From the NCBI GenBank assembly GCA_017473345.1, contig JAFULL010000032.1:1-33629 (forward strand): DNA of 33,629 nucleotides, in the 5' to 3' direction. This document shows, piece by piece, positions 15,791 through 23,753 of the stretch; positions within the stretch are counted from its first letter, which is position 1; every line of letters begins with the position of its first letter. The translations under genes were made by a program, and so were the position numbers. Origin of the DNA: Clostridia bacterium. Its GTDB lineage: Bacteria; Bacillota; Clostridia; Christensenellales; Aristaeellaceae. Below the pieces are notes generated by a model. The model did no database searches, had not been told where the DNA came from, and saw only the letters and a list, made by a program, of their open reading frames with translations.

Positions 15791-16758
15791 TCGGCCTCAT
15801 CCTCCTTGGCTTTGGCCAGTTCAATCTCCATTTTGCGCACGCGGTACTGCACATCCTCCAGCAGCTTGCGGTTATCGCTGATCAGATCAGCCTGCACGCC
15901 TGCGATCAGAATCTGCGCGCCGATCATCAACAGCGCTGCGCACAGAATGAGCGACTGGATGTGGCCGCTGCCCGAACCGGTGGACAGGAAAATCCACACA
16001 AAGCGCAGGCCCAGCAGCAGTCCGGCGCCAAAGAACACCGAGCCCAGAATGCCAAAGAAACGCATGGGCTTGTACATGGCAAAGGAGCGCAGGATGACCG
16101 TGGAGGAGCGCTTCATATAGCGCCACATGCTCTTGAACAGGCGCGAAGGGCGCAGCTCCGCATTGGTGCGGATGGGCACGCTGGTCATGGGAATGCGGTT
16201 CCAACCGGCCTGAATGATGGTTTCCAGCGTATAGGTATACTCATTGACCACATTGAGGCGCAGCGCAGCCTCGCGGCTGTAGGCGCGGAATCCGCTGGGC
16301 GCGTCGGGAATATCGGTATTGCTGGCCACGCGCACCACCCAGCTGCCCAGGTGCTGGAACATCTTCTTCTTTTTGCTGAAATGCTCGGTCTCGTCAATGG
16401 GGCGCTCGCCGATGACGATCTCGGCCTTTTCCTTCAGGATGGGCTCCACCAGCTTGGCAATGTCCTCGCCGCAGTACTGGTCGTCAGCGTCGGTATTGAC
16501 GATGATGTCCGCGCCCAGATGCAGGCAGGCGTCAATACCTGCCATAAAGCCCCGGGCCAGACCCTTGTTCTGCTTGAAGGACACGATGTGATTCACGCCC
16601 CAGTCACGTGCCACCTGCACGGTGTCGTCGGTGGAGCCGTCATTGATGATGAGCACTTCGATCTCGTCGATGCCGTCAATATGTTTGGGCAGGTGGTCCA
16701 GCGCAATGCTGAGCGTACCGGCCTCGTTATAGCAGGGAATCTGAATAATCAGCTTCAT
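15787..16758 (-). CDS. GT2 polyprenyl-phosphate glycosyltransferase with C-terminal membrane helices
   Basis: 323 residues. The GT-A catalytic domain fills about residues 3-225: IQIPCYNEAG (5-14), LIINDGSTDDT (36-46), NKGLARG (64-70) and the metal-binding NTDADDQY (88-95), as in dolichol-phosphate-mannose-synthase-like enzymes such as DpgS, ArnC and GtrB. Two membrane helices follow (about 235-262 and 270-295), then a short charged coiled-coil tail. It should load a sugar on undecaprenyl phosphate at the inner face of the membrane. I take ATG 16758 as start, since MKLIIQIPCYNEAG is the family start and AGAAGG lies upstream; in-frame codons up to 16866 fall across the promoter. It is the first gene of the six-gene operon. 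Confidence 0.9.
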   Translation of the reverse strand: MKLIIQIPCYNEAGTLSIALDHLPKHIDGIDEIEVLIINDGSTDDTVQVARDWGVNHIVSFKQNKGLARGFMAGIDACLHLGADIIVNTDADDQYCGEDIAKLVEPILKEKAEIVIGERPIDETEHFSKKKKMFQHLGSWVVRVASNTDIPDAPSGFRAYSREAALRLNVVNEYTYTLETIIQAGWNRIPMTSVPIRTNAELRPSRLFKSMWRYMKRSSTVILRSFAMYKPMRFFGILGSVFFGAGLLLGLRFVWIFLSTGSGSGHIQSLILCAALLMIGAQILIAGVQADLISDNRKLLEDVQYRVRKMEIELAKAKEDEAE

Positions 16759-16797
16759 TTGAAAGACAGACCTTCTTTCGTTCAACTGGTCATGGCC

Positions 16798-16819
16798 AAG
16801 TGGGCACATGTGCCCACTT
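16798..16819. promoter_or_regulatory. 22-bp perfect palindrome downstream of the glycan operon promoter
   Basis: AAGTGGGCACA followed directly by its exact reverse complement. It lies about +12 to +33 from the expected transcript start and 40 bp before the GT2 start codon. It fits a repressor operator (roadblock position) or a leader hairpin. No T-tract follows on the minus strand, so it is not a terminator. Confidence 0.6.
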
Positions 16820-16837
16820 TGATACCATACCGAGTAT

Positions 16838-16866
16838 ATCATACCGTTTTTAGGCTGTTCTGTCAA
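16838..16866 (-). promoter_or_regulatory. Promoter of the six-gene glycan/peptidase operon
   Basis: Minus strand: perfect TTGACA (16866-16861), a 17-bp spacer and TATGAT (16843-16838). Its -35 box is contiguous with the T-tract of the preceding terminator. Confidence 0.88.
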
Positions 16867-16906
16867 CGAAAACAGGGCCTGACAGCACGTTGGCTGTCAG
16901 GCCCTG
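16865..16906 (-). terminator. Terminator of the UDP-glucose dehydrogenase gene
   Basis: On the minus strand a perfect 14-bp stem CAGGGCCTGACAGC / GCTGTCAGGCCCTG with a 6-nt loop is followed by TTTTCGTT. It lies 14 bp after the stop of the dehydrogenase gene. Confidence 0.88.
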
Positions 16907-16920
16907 CAGGTTGCGTTTGA

Positions 16921-18123
16921 TCAGTCCTTCTGGAACAGGTCGCGGGTATAGATCTTGTCTGCCACGTCCTCCAGTTCGGCGGCGCGGCGGTTGGCGACGA
17001 TCACGTCGCACATCTGCTTGAACTCGTTCAGGTCGCGAATGACGCGGCTGTTGAAGAAGTGCTCGTCCTTAAGCGTGGGTTCGTATACCACGACCTGCAC
17101 GCCCTTGGCCTTGATGCGCTTCATCACGCCCTGAATGCTGGACTGGCGGAAGTTGTCGCTGCCGGACTTCATGGTCAGGCGGTAAATGCCTACCACAGAA
17201 TCCTGCTTCTGGGGGAAGCCGGCCTTCTGCAGGATGCGCTCGGCCACAAAGTCCTTGCGGGTGCGGTTGGCGTCGACGATTGCGCCGATGATATTGTTGG
17301 GCACGTTGTCGTAATTGGCCAAAAGCTGCTTGGTGTCCTTGGGCAGGCAGTAGCCGCCGTAGCCGAAGGAAGGATTGTTGTAGTGGCTGCCGATGCGGGG
17401 ATCCAGGCCCACGCCCTCGATGATGGAGCGGGTGTCCAGTTCGCGCACTTCGGCATAGGTATCCAGCTCGTTGAAGAAGCTGACGCGCAGCGCCAGATAG
17501 GTGTTGGCAAACAGCTTGACGGCCTCGGCTTCGGTAGGCTGCATGAACAGGGTGGGCACGTTTTCGTCCAGAGCGCCTTCCTGAAGCAGCGCGGCAAAGG
17601 TCTGGGCAGCCTGCAGGTGGCCTTCCTTTTCACTGTACACGCCCACAATGATGCGGCTGGGGTGCAGGTTGTCGTACAGAGCACGGCCCTCACGCAGGAA
17701 TTCCGGGCTGAACAGCAGCTTCACGCCGGGCAGTTCCTCGTGCATGCGCTGGGTAAAGCCCACGGGAATGGTGGACTTAATCACAATGAACGCCTCGGGG
17801 TTGATGCGGTGCACCAGTTCGATGACCTCTTCCACGGTAGAGGTATCAAAGTAATTTTTCTTCGGGTCATAGTTGGTGGGCGTAGCCACGACCACCAGTT
17901 CCGCCCCGCGGTAGGCGCTTTCGCCGTCGAGCGTGGCAGTCAGATCCAGCTTCTTTTCGGCCAGATACTGTTCGATTTCTTTATCCTGAATAGGCGACAC
18001 ACGGCGGTTGATCATATCCGCCTTTTCCTGAATCACGTCTACGGCAGTCACCTGATGATGCTGAGACAAAAGAACCGCCAGTGAAAGGCCCACATACCCC
18101 AGACCGGCAACAGCAATTTTCAT
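16921..18123 (-). CDS. ugd: UDP-glucose/GDP-mannose 6-dehydrogenase family enzyme
   Basis: 400 residues, the length of the shorter Ugd enzymes. It has the N-terminal NAD-binding [13 protein letters not shown] (7-19), [17 protein letters not shown], the KSTIPVGFT strand-turn, FSPEFLREG, a substrate-binding segment at [21 protein letters not shown], and the catalytic C259 in [12 protein letters not shown]. The NAD-dependent four-electron oxidation of UDP-glucose gives UDP-glucuronate for capsule or other acidic glycans. Substrate choice (UDP-glucose rather than another UDP-hexose) is inferred from the family. ATG 18123 is chosen because AAAGGGG lies 8 bp upstream and the frame before it covers the promoter. 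It has its own promoter and terminator and lies just before the glycan operon, which it may supply. Confidence 0.92.
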   Translation of the reverse strand: MKIAVAGLGYVGLSLAVLLSQHHQVTAVDVIQEKADMINRRVSPIQDKEIEQYLAEKKLDLTATLDGESAYRGAELVVVATPTNYDPKKNYFDTSTVEEVIELVHRINPEAFIVIKSTIPVGFTQRMHEELPGVKLLFSPEFLREGRALYDNLHPSRIIVGVYSEKEGHLQAAQTFAALLQEGALDENVPTLFMQPTEAEAVKLFANTYLALRVSFFNELDTYAEVRELDTRSIIEGVGLDPRIGSHYNNPSFGYGGYCLPKDTKQLLANYDNVPNNIIGAIVDANRTRKDFVAERILQKAGFPQKQDSVVGIYRLTMKSGSDNFRQSSIQGVMKRIKAKGVQVVVYEPTLKDEHFFNSRVIRDLNEFKQMCDVIVANRRAAELEDVADKIYTRDLFQKD

Positions 18124-18166
18124 GATGATAACCCCTTTCAGAACGCATTTGCTGCGTCCATCCTTC

Positions 18167-18195
18167 ATGATATCCTTTTTGATCACACATGTCAA
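18167..18195 (-). promoter_or_regulatory. Promoter of the UDP-glucose dehydrogenase gene
   Basis: Minus strand: perfect TTGACA (18195-18190), a 17-bp spacer and TATCAT (18172-18167). It is divergent from the MATE promoter, with 13 bp between the two -35 boxes. Confidence 0.88.
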
Positions 18196-18208
18196 CCATA
18201 CGCGCCGT

Positions 18209-18237
18209 TTGACCTTGCCGCCCAAAAGTGTTATGCT
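18209..18237 (+). promoter_or_regulatory. Promoter of the first MATE gene
   Basis: TTGACC (18209-18214), a 17-bp spacer and TATGCT (18232-18237), followed by TATAGA that could also serve. Back to back with the dehydrogenase promoter. Confidence 0.78.
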
Positions 18238-18322
18238 GTATAGACAGATTTGAATCAATCGGATTGCATATACAAAGGGGGGCTTTTCTACGGCACGCTT
18301 GTTCAGGCAGAAGGATGCGGAC

Positions 18323-19657
18323 ATGACGCAGGGCGCCATCTGGAAACATCTTGTGTTTTTCTCGCTTCCCATGATGATCGGCCTGTGCTTCCAGCAGCTG
18401 TACAACACGGTGGATATCGTCGTGGTGGGACAGTTTGTGGGCAAGGAAGCGCTGGCTGCCGTGGGCAGCACATCCAGCATTATCAACACCCTGGTGGGCT
18501 TTTCAGCCGGATTGTCGATGGGTTCCAGCGTCATCATTTCGCAGTGCTACGGCGCGCATGACTACAAAAAGCTGCGTCTGGCCGTACACACCACGCTGGC
18601 GCTGACGTTTATTCTGTCGGTGATCGCAACGGTGCTGGGCATCGTGCTGGTGGATCCGCTGCTTCGCATGATGGACACGCCTGCCGACGTGTATGACGAG
18701 GCCAAAACCTATCTGAACATTTACCTGTCCGGTCTGGTGGGGCTGCTGCTTTACAACATGGGCTCAGGCATTCTGCGCGCGGTAGGCGATTCGCGGCGTC
18801 CGCTGTACTTCCTGTGCTTCTCCGCCGTGCTCAACACCCTGTTTGACCTGCTGTTTGTCATCGGCTTCGGCATGGGCGTGGAGGGCGTGGCCTACGCCAC
18901 CATCCTTGCGCAGGCTGTTTCGGCTGTGCTGGTGCTGGTGGTGCTCACGCGCGACCGCGCCTCCTACGGCATTTACTGGCGCGAAGTGCGGCTGGACATT
19001 CCCACGCTCAAACGCATTCTTTCCATTGGGCTGCCCAGCGGTCTGCAGCAGGCGCTGACGGGCTTTTCCAATGTGTTTGTGCAAAGCTACATCAATTACT
19101 TCGGCGCTGCATGCATGGCAGGCTGGTCCACCTACAGCAAGCTGGATTCCTTCCTGTTCGTTCCTGCACAGTCCATTGCGATGGCGTCCACCACCTTCGT
19201 GGGCCAGAACTTTGGCGCAAAACAGATGAGCCGCGCCCGCGAGGGCGTGAAGCAGGCGCAGATCATGTCGGTGGCTGTGACGGCGGTGCTGAGCATTTTG
19301 ATGATCCTGTTTGCGCGCAATTTCACGCATCTGTTCACCACCGACCCGGCTGTGGTGGAATATGCCGTGCGCTTCATCACGCTGATCTCTCCGTTCTACA
19401 TCACCACCTGCTTCAACCAGACCTACGCCGGCGCGCTGCGCGGCATCGGCAATGCCAAAACGCCCATGTTTGTGCTGCTGTTCTCATTCGTAGCCTTCCG
19501 GCAGATGTACCTGTTCACCGTACGGCTGCTTGGTAATTCGCTTTTCTGGATCTCGCTGGCCTATCCCGCAGGCTGGATCATGGCCTCGCTGCTGCTGACG
19601 GTGTTCTACCGCCGTTCTCCCCTGTGCTGCACAGCTGAACAGGCTCCCGCCATTTGA
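18323..19657 (+). CDS. MATE family efflux transporter (1)
   Basis: 444 residues with about 12 membrane helices, the usual MATE size. Typical segments are the opening [57 protein letters not shown] in the first half, and in the second half [38 protein letters not shown] and [19 protein letters not shown] proteins export cationic drugs or metabolites using a sodium or proton gradient. ATG 18323 is preferred because GAAGGA lies 7 bp upstream; an in-frame TTG at 18299 has no well-placed ribosome site. It precedes the second MATE gene by 15 bp and they share one promoter. The substrate is unknown. Confidence 0.92.
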   Translation: MTQGAIWKHLVFFSLPMMIGLCFQQLYNTVDIVVVGQFVGKEALAAVGSTSSIINTLVGFSAGLSMGSSVIISQCYGAHDYKKLRLAVHTTLALTFILSVIATVLGIVLVDPLLRMMDTPADVYDEAKTYLNIYLSGLVGLLLYNMGSGILRAVGDSRRPLYFLCFSAVLNTLFDLLFVIGFGMGVEGVAYATILAQAVSAVLVLVVLTRDRASYGIYWREVRLDIPTLKRILSIGLPSGLQQALTGFSNVFVQSYINYFGAACMAGWSTYSKLDSFLFVPAQSIAMASTTFVGQNFGAKQMSRAREGVKQAQIMSVAVTAVLSILMILFARNFTHLFTTDPAVVEYAVRFITLISPFYITTCFNQTYAGALRGIGNAKTPMFVLLFSFVAFRQMYLFTVRLLGNSLFWISLAYPAGWIMASLLLTVFYRRSPLCCTAEQAPAI

Positions 19658-19672
19658 CAGAAAGGACACAAC

Positions 19673-21082
19673 ATGAGTTTATTTCAAAAGCTGCTGGGTG
19701 TGAAGGACCACGAAGGCAAGCCCGTCGACGACGCTACACTTAAGCAGCTGTACCGTAAAACCCTCGCCATCGCATGGCCGTCCACAGTGGAAGGCGCGCT
19801 TCTGAGCGTGATCAGCTCGGTGGATACCATGATGGTGGGCACGTTGGGCGCAGCCGCCATCGCCGCTGTGGGCCTTACCAACCAGCCGCGCATGATCATG
19901 CTGGTGCTGGCGCAGGCGCTGTGCATAGGAACCACGGCGCTGTGTGCAAGGCGCAAAGGCGCGCACGATCAGGCGGGCGCCAATTCGTGCCTGAACCAGT
20001 CGCTGGCCATCATCACAGTGATCGGCGCTGTGATGACGCTGATTGGCTATTTCGGCGCGGAATGGCTGATGAAGATGGGCGGTGCAAACGAGGAGACCCT
20101 CGAACTGAGCGTGGCGTATTTCCGCATCATTGCGCTGGGCTTCCTGCCGTCGTGCTGGCAGCTGTGCATCTGCGCAGCCATGCGTGCCATCGGCAAAACG
20201 CGCGTGACCATGACCACCAACATCACCGCCAATCTTATCAACGTCTGCCTTAACTATGTGCTCATCAACGGCAAGCTGGGCTTCCCGGCGCTGGGCGTGC
20301 GGGGCGCTGCCATCGCCACGCTGTGCGGCACCGTCACAGCCAGCTTCATCTGTATCGCCGTGGTGCTTCAAAAGGGCGGATATTATCATCTGGCCCTGCC
20401 GCGCTTTGACCGCACCACCCTGGATGGCCTGACGAAAGTTGGTTCCAGCTCCATGGTGGAGGCTGTATGCCTTCGTGCAGGCTTCCTGATCCTTGCCCGG
20501 CTGATCGCAGGCATCGGCACAAATGCCTTTGCCGCCTATCAGATCGTCGGTCAGGTCACGTCACTTTCCTTCACGCTGGGCGACGGCGTGGGCACTGCCG
20601 GTACGTCGCTGGTGGGCCAGAGCCTGGGCGCAAAGCGCAAGGATCGGGCCATGGCGCACGCAGGCGTGGCCTACCGCATGGGCGTGATCGTCGCGCTGGC
20701 GCTGATGCTGGTCATTACCCTGTTCAGCCGCCAGATCGCGCTTTTGTTCACCACCGAGGAAGAAATCATCTACAGCGTAACGCTTTCACTGGATTTGGTC
20801 ATTGCATCCATGATTCCGCAAAACGGGCGTGTGGTGCACTCCGGAACGCTGCGCGGCGCAGGCGACGTAAAGTTTGTGGCCATGTGTGCGCTTTTGAGCG
20901 TGACGCTCCTGCGCCCCATTCTCACGTGGCTGTTCTGCTACCCGCTCAATCACCTGCTGCCCAGCTGGCAGCTGGCGGTGCTGGGCCCGTGGCTGGCCTT
21001 TCTGTTGGACGCCGTCATCCGCAACCAGCTGCTGGGCCGCCGCGTGCGTCAGGGCAAATGGCTGGATATCAAACTGGGATAA
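19673..21082 (+). CDS. MATE family efflux transporter (2)
   Basis: 469 residues, about 12 membrane helices. An N-terminal cytoplasmic extension (to about residue 30) precedes LAIAWPSTVEGALLSVISSVDTMMVGTLG; later segments include AMRAIGKTRVTMTTNITANLINVCLNYVLI, ALGVRGAAIATLCG, GTAGTSLVGQSLGAKRKDRAM and HSGTLRGAGDVKF. It differs throughout from its neighbour, so the pair is not a recent duplication. Two different MATE proteins in one operon could work as a pair or export different compounds. AAAGGA precedes the ATG by 6 bp. Its TAA sits at the very end of dispersed repeat copy 2, which lies between this gene and the convergent NifX-like gene. Confidence 0.92.
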   Translation: MSLFQKLLGVKDHEGKPVDDATLKQLYRKTLAIAWPSTVEGALLSVISSVDTMMVGTLGAAAIAAVGLTNQPRMIMLVLAQALCIGTTALCARRKGAHDQAGANSCLNQSLAIITVIGAVMTLIGYFGAEWLMKMGGANEETLELSVAYFRIIALGFLPSCWQLCICAAMRAIGKTRVTMTTNITANLINVCLNYVLINGKLGFPALGVRGAAIATLCGTVTASFICIAVVLQKGGYYHLALPRFDRTTLDGLTKVGSSSMVEAVCLRAGFLILARLIAGIGTNAFAAYQIVGQVTSLSFTLGDGVGTAGTSLVGQSLGAKRKDRAMAHAGVAYRMGVIVALALMLVITLFSRQIALLFTTEEEIIYSVTLSLDLVIASMIPQNGRVVHSGTLRGAGDVKFVAMCALLSVTLLRPILTWLFCYPLNHLLPSWQLAVLGPWLAFLLDAVIRNQLLGRRVRQGKWLDIKLG

Positions 21083-21173
21083 CAAACCGGCATGCGCCGG
21101 TGGCACATCGACCCAGGCACAGAAAATCCAGGTCCGTCCCGCGATCCAAGCCTGACTTTTCTGCAACAAAAAG
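21083..21173 (-). repeat. 91-bp dispersed repeat, copy 2
   Basis: Inverted relative to copy 1 at 7210-7300 (about 75 of 91 positions identical by hand alignment, no gaps). As in copy 1, one end is the T-tract of a terminator (here that of the minus-strand NifX-like gene) and the other is a hairpin CCGGC-GCAT-GCCGG, which here touches the stop codon of the MATE gene. Read on the minus strand, the frame stays open across the copy (FVAEKSGLDRGTDL...FLCLGRCATG), but without a start or ribosome site. Confidence 0.8.
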
Positions 21174-21199
21174 ACCTTCCGTTTTGGAAGGTCTTTTTT
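21166..21199. terminator. Bidirectional terminator between MATE and NifX-like genes
   Basis: AAGACCTTCC-GTTTT-GGAAGGTCTT, a 10-bp stem with A and T runs on both sides, so it can act on both strands. It is 3 bp from the NifX-like stop. Confidence 0.88.
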
Positions 21200-21201
21200 G
21201 A

Positions 21202-21606
21202 TCAGTGATGGCAGCTGCCGCCACAGTCGTGCTCACCGCAAGTGTGCTCACCGCAGGTGTGCTCGCCGTGATCGTGATGGTCGCAGCGAGCTTCGGGATC
21301 ATAGTTGAGCTGACCGGCCACAAAAGCCTCGACTGCCGCCTGGCATTCGCCCTGCACGCCGCCGTAGAGCTGGATGCCTGCCTCTTTGAGCGCCTGCTGC
21401 GCACCGCCGCCAATGCCGCCGCAGATGACCACATCCACGCGGCTGTTCTTCAGAAAGCCTGCCAGCGCGCCGTGACCGCTGCCCAGCGCAGGAATCACTA
21501 CGCTGGATACGATCTGCCCGTCCTGCACATCATACATGGCAAAACGCGTTGTATGGCCAAAGTGCTGAAAGACCATGTTATTTTCGTAAGGAATTGCAAT
21601 TCTCAT
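21202..21606 (-). CDS. NifX/NifB-type (dinitrogenase Fe-Mo cofactor domain) protein with His/Cys-repeat tail
   Basis: 134 residues. Residues 1-105 form a NifX/DUF134-type domain: MRIAIPYENNMVFQHFGH, FAMYDVQDGQIV, HGALAGFLKNSRVDVVICGGIGGGAQQALKEAGIQLY. This fold binds metal clusters and is common in anaerobes that do not fix nitrogen. The tail is unusual: CDHHDHGEH then three imperfect 15-bp tandem repeats coding GEHTC-GEHTC-GEHDC and GGSCHH, a probable metal-binding tail. The start at 21606 is supported by AAGGAGA 9 bp upstream. The EamA gene ends 16 bp upstream, so they form one transcript. The role may be metal or Fe-S handling; the partner is unknown. Confidence 0.85.
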   Translation of the reverse strand: MRIAIPYENNMVFQHFGHTTRFAMYDVQDGQIVSSVVIPALGSGHGALAGFLKNSRVDVVICGGIGGGAQQALKEAGIQLYGGVQGECQAAVEAFVAGQLNYDPEARCDHHDHGEHTCGEHTCGEHDCGGSCHH

Positions 21607-21622
21607 CGTTTTCGTCTCCTTG

Positions 21623-22504
21623 TTATTTCTGTTTTTCAGGCAGCTGCGCCAGCACAATGCCGCCCATCATCAGCGCGCAGCCGGTCAGCTCGCGCAGGCT
21701 GAGGGCGTCCCCCAGCAGGATCCATCCGGCCAGCACGGCAAACACACTTTCCAGCGACATCAAAAGCGAAGCGATGGTGGGTTCCGCGTCGCGTTGCGCA
21801 AAGATCTGCAGGGTATAGCCCACCGCGCCGCTCAGCACGCCCGCATACAGGATGGGAATGGCACTGTTTACCACGCCGTCCCAGGAAGGCTGCTCCAGCG
21901 CGGCAGCGCCCAGCAGGCAGATGAATGCGCACACTGCAAACTGAATGCAGCTCATCTTCACGCAGTCGGTACGGCGGCTGAAATGGTCCACCACCAGAAT
22001 GTGACCGGAATAGCTCAGTGCGCACAGGATGAGCATGCCGTCGCCCGGGTCGATGGAAAAGCTGCCCTGCATGCACAGGAAGTACAGGCCTGTTACGCTG
22101 AGTGCAACGGCGATCCACACCATTTTGCCGATGCGCCTGCCCCAGAAAATGCCCAGGAGCGGCACCAGCACAATATAGAGCGCCGTGATAAACCCGGCCT
22201 TGCCTGCGCCTGTGCCAAGGGTGATGCCCAGCTGCTGAAACGCGCTGCCCAGCGCCAGCATCACACCGCAGCAAGCCCCGCCCAGCCACAGCTGCCTGCG
22301 GGCGGGGACGTCCATCTTTGTCTGCGTGCGGCGGCCTGTGAAAAACACGGTAGGCAGCATGGCCAGCGCCGCCAGCGACATGCGCAGGCCGTTAAAGGTG
22401 AGCGGGGGCACCGCGTCGGCCGCCACGTCCTGCGCCACGAAGGCCACGCCCCAGATGAATGCTGTAAGCACCAGCAGAAGATTGGCTCTCAGTTTACGGT
22501 TCAT
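21623..22504 (-). CDS. EamA/DMT family transporter
   Basis: 293 residues in ten hydrophobic helices arranged as two EamA repeats. The first repeat opens with LLVLTAFIWGVAFVAQDVA and FNGLRMSLAALAMLP; the second begins near DGMLILCALSYSGHILVVDHF and ends PTIASLLMSLESVFAVLAGWILLGDALSLRELTGCALMMGGIVLAQL, a very typical EamA ending. These proteins export amino acids, nucleosides or other metabolites. The start at 22504 follows AAAGGG by 8 bp; an in-frame ATG at 22540 lies on the -10 box. It is the first gene of a two-gene operon with the NifX-like gene, and its promoter carries an inverted repeat. Confidence 0.9.
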   Translation of the reverse strand: MNRKLRANLLLVLTAFIWGVAFVAQDVAADAVPPLTFNGLRMSLAALAMLPTVFFTGRRTQTKMDVPARRQLWLGGACCGVMLALGSAFQQLGITLGTGAGKAGFITALYIVLVPLLGIFWGRRIGKMVWIAVALSVTGLYFLCMQGSFSIDPGDGMLILCALSYSGHILVVDHFSRRTDCVKMSCIQFAVCAFICLLGAAALEQPSWDGVVNSAIPILYAGVLSGAVGYTLQIFAQRDAEPTIASLLMSLESVFAVLAGWILLGDALSLRELTGCALMMGGIVLAQLPEKQK

Positions 22505-22523
22505 GCCGTCAACCCTTTCCGTT

Positions 22524-22539
22524 TGTGTAACAGTACACA
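22524..22539. promoter_or_regulatory. Inverted repeat downstream of the EamA -10 box
   Basis: TGTGTA-ACAG-TACACA, perfect 6-bp arms, placed from the -10 box to about +15. The site and arm form suit a dimeric repressor, and no regulator gene is adjacent. Confidence 0.5.
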
Positions 22540-22568
22540 CTATACCCCATCAACCCCATTTCGCGCAA
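22539..22568 (-). promoter_or_regulatory. Promoter of the EamA-NifX-like operon
   Basis: Minus strand: TTGCGC (22568-22563), an 18-bp spacer and TATAGT (22544-22539). Confidence 0.6.
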
Positions 22569-22607
22569 CGCTTTTTTCTGCACTTTTGCTGTGCCCTTGC
22601 ATTCCAC

Positions 22608-22636
22608 TTGAAAAACGGCATCAAAAAGGGTATACT
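22608..22636 (+). promoter_or_regulatory. Promoter of the DegV gene
   Basis: TTGAAA (22608-22613), a 17-bp spacer and TATACT (22631-22636). A start near 22643 gives a leader of about 58 nt. Confidence 0.82.
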
Positions 22637-22700
22637 AATTGTGTTTTATTTTCTTTATCGGAGCTGATTGGTTCCATCTTTGCACAAGGAGGAAAAACGA

Positions 22701-23579
22701 ATGAATCCCTATGTTTTTATGACCGATTCGGATTCTGACCTTCCCTTCAGCTATGTAGATGAGCTGGACATTGCCATGGTTTACATGCCCTACATTCTCG
22801 AGGGCAAGGAGTACCCCGACGATCTGGGCCGCTCCGGCGGACAGAAGGCCTACTTTGACAACATGCGCGCAGGCGCTGCACCCAGCACGTCGCTGCTGCC
22901 TCTGGGCGCGTATCTGGAAATCTTTGAGCCCATTTTTGAGCGCGGCCAGGACATCCTGTTCATTGCCTTCTCCAGCCAGCTGTCCGGCACCATCAACAAC
23001 ATCTACGCGGCCCGTGAGGAGCTGCTTGAAAAGTACCCCGAACGCAAAATGATCGTGGTGGATACGCTCAGCATTTCCGCTCCGCAGGCCATCCTCATTC
23101 TGAAGGCGCATGAGCTGTACCGTCAGGGCAAAACCATGGAAGAAGTGGCTCAGTGGGTGGAGGACAACAAGTTCCGCGCACAGGCATGGTTTACCGTTGA
23201 CGACCTGAAGTATCTGCGCCGCGGCGGCCGCATCGGCGCGGTGGCCGCCACCATGGGCACCCTGCTGGACCTTAAGCCCATCATCACCGAAAACAAAGAG
23301 GGCAAGCTGGTCAGCACCGACAAGGTGCGCGGCCGCAAGAGCGCCCTGCGCCTGATCGTTGACAAGGCGGTTGAAAACATCGACGATCCTGCCAATGCCA
23401 TGCTGGTCATCATCCATGCCGACGCCCCTGAGGACGCCGCCCGCGTGGAAAAGCAGCTGCGCGAAAAACTGCCCGAGCTGCCCGAGATCCAAACCTGGTA
23501 TGTCGGCCCGGTCATCGGCGCCCACTGCGGCCCCGGCACCGTTGCCGTATGCTACTTCGGCAAGGAGCGCCCCTGCTGA
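22701..23579 (+). CDS. DegV/FakB family fatty-acid-binding protein
   Basis: 292 residues. DegV landmarks are the start VFMTDSDSDLP, the APSTSLLPLGAYLEIFE segment, IAFSSQLSGTINNIYAAREELLEKYPERKMIVVDT, the head-group loop region RRGGRIGAVAATMG, and IIHADAPEDAARV / YVGPVIGAHCGPGTVAV at the end. Proteins of this family (FakB) carry a fatty acid for phosphorylation by the kinase FakA; no FakA gene is in this window. Which fatty acid is bound is not visible. The start is fixed by AAGGAGG 8 bp before the ATG; the frame is open 11 codons further up but without a ribosome site. It has its own promoter and terminator. Confidence 0.92.
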   Translation: MNPYVFMTDSDSDLPFSYVDELDIAMVYMPYILEGKEYPDDLGRSGGQKAYFDNMRAGAAPSTSLLPLGAYLEIFEPIFERGQDILFIAFSSQLSGTINNIYAAREELLEKYPERKMIVVDTLSISAPQAILILKAHELYRQGKTMEEVAQWVEDNKFRAQAWFTVDDLKYLRRGGRIGAVAATMGTLLDLKPIITENKEGKLVSTDKVRGRKSALRLIVDKAVENIDDPANAMLVIIHADAPEDAARVEKQLREKLPELPEIQTWYVGPVIGAHCGPGTVAVCYFGKERPC

Positions 23580-23591
23580 AACAATTGAAAG

Positions 23592-23627
23592 AAACCTGCT
23601 GTTCCAACGGAAACAGCAGGTTTTTTT
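23592..23627 (+). terminator. Rho-independent terminator after DegV gene
   Basis: AAACCTGCTGTT / AACAGCAGGTTT with an 8-nt loop, then TTTT. Outer arms CAATTGAAA / TTTCAATTG could extend the pairing. Confidence 0.88.
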
Positions 23628-23753
23628 CAATTGTTTTGTATTGCTACCAATAGAATTTTATGTTGCTTATAGTCGCTGTCTGTTTTGCGTTTTTTGGGGT
23701 AAGATAACAACCACACAACCCCTTCTGTTCAGGTTCCGGAAAGGAATGGTCAT

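Noticed and set aside
18323-21082. Tandem duplication of the MATE genes
   Set aside because: The two proteins differ along their whole length, so they are distinct family members rather than a recent duplicate pair.
21235-21290. Possible CRISPR-like short repeats
   Set aside because: Three 15-bp imperfect tandem units without spacers; they encode the GEHTC repeats of the NifX-like protein.
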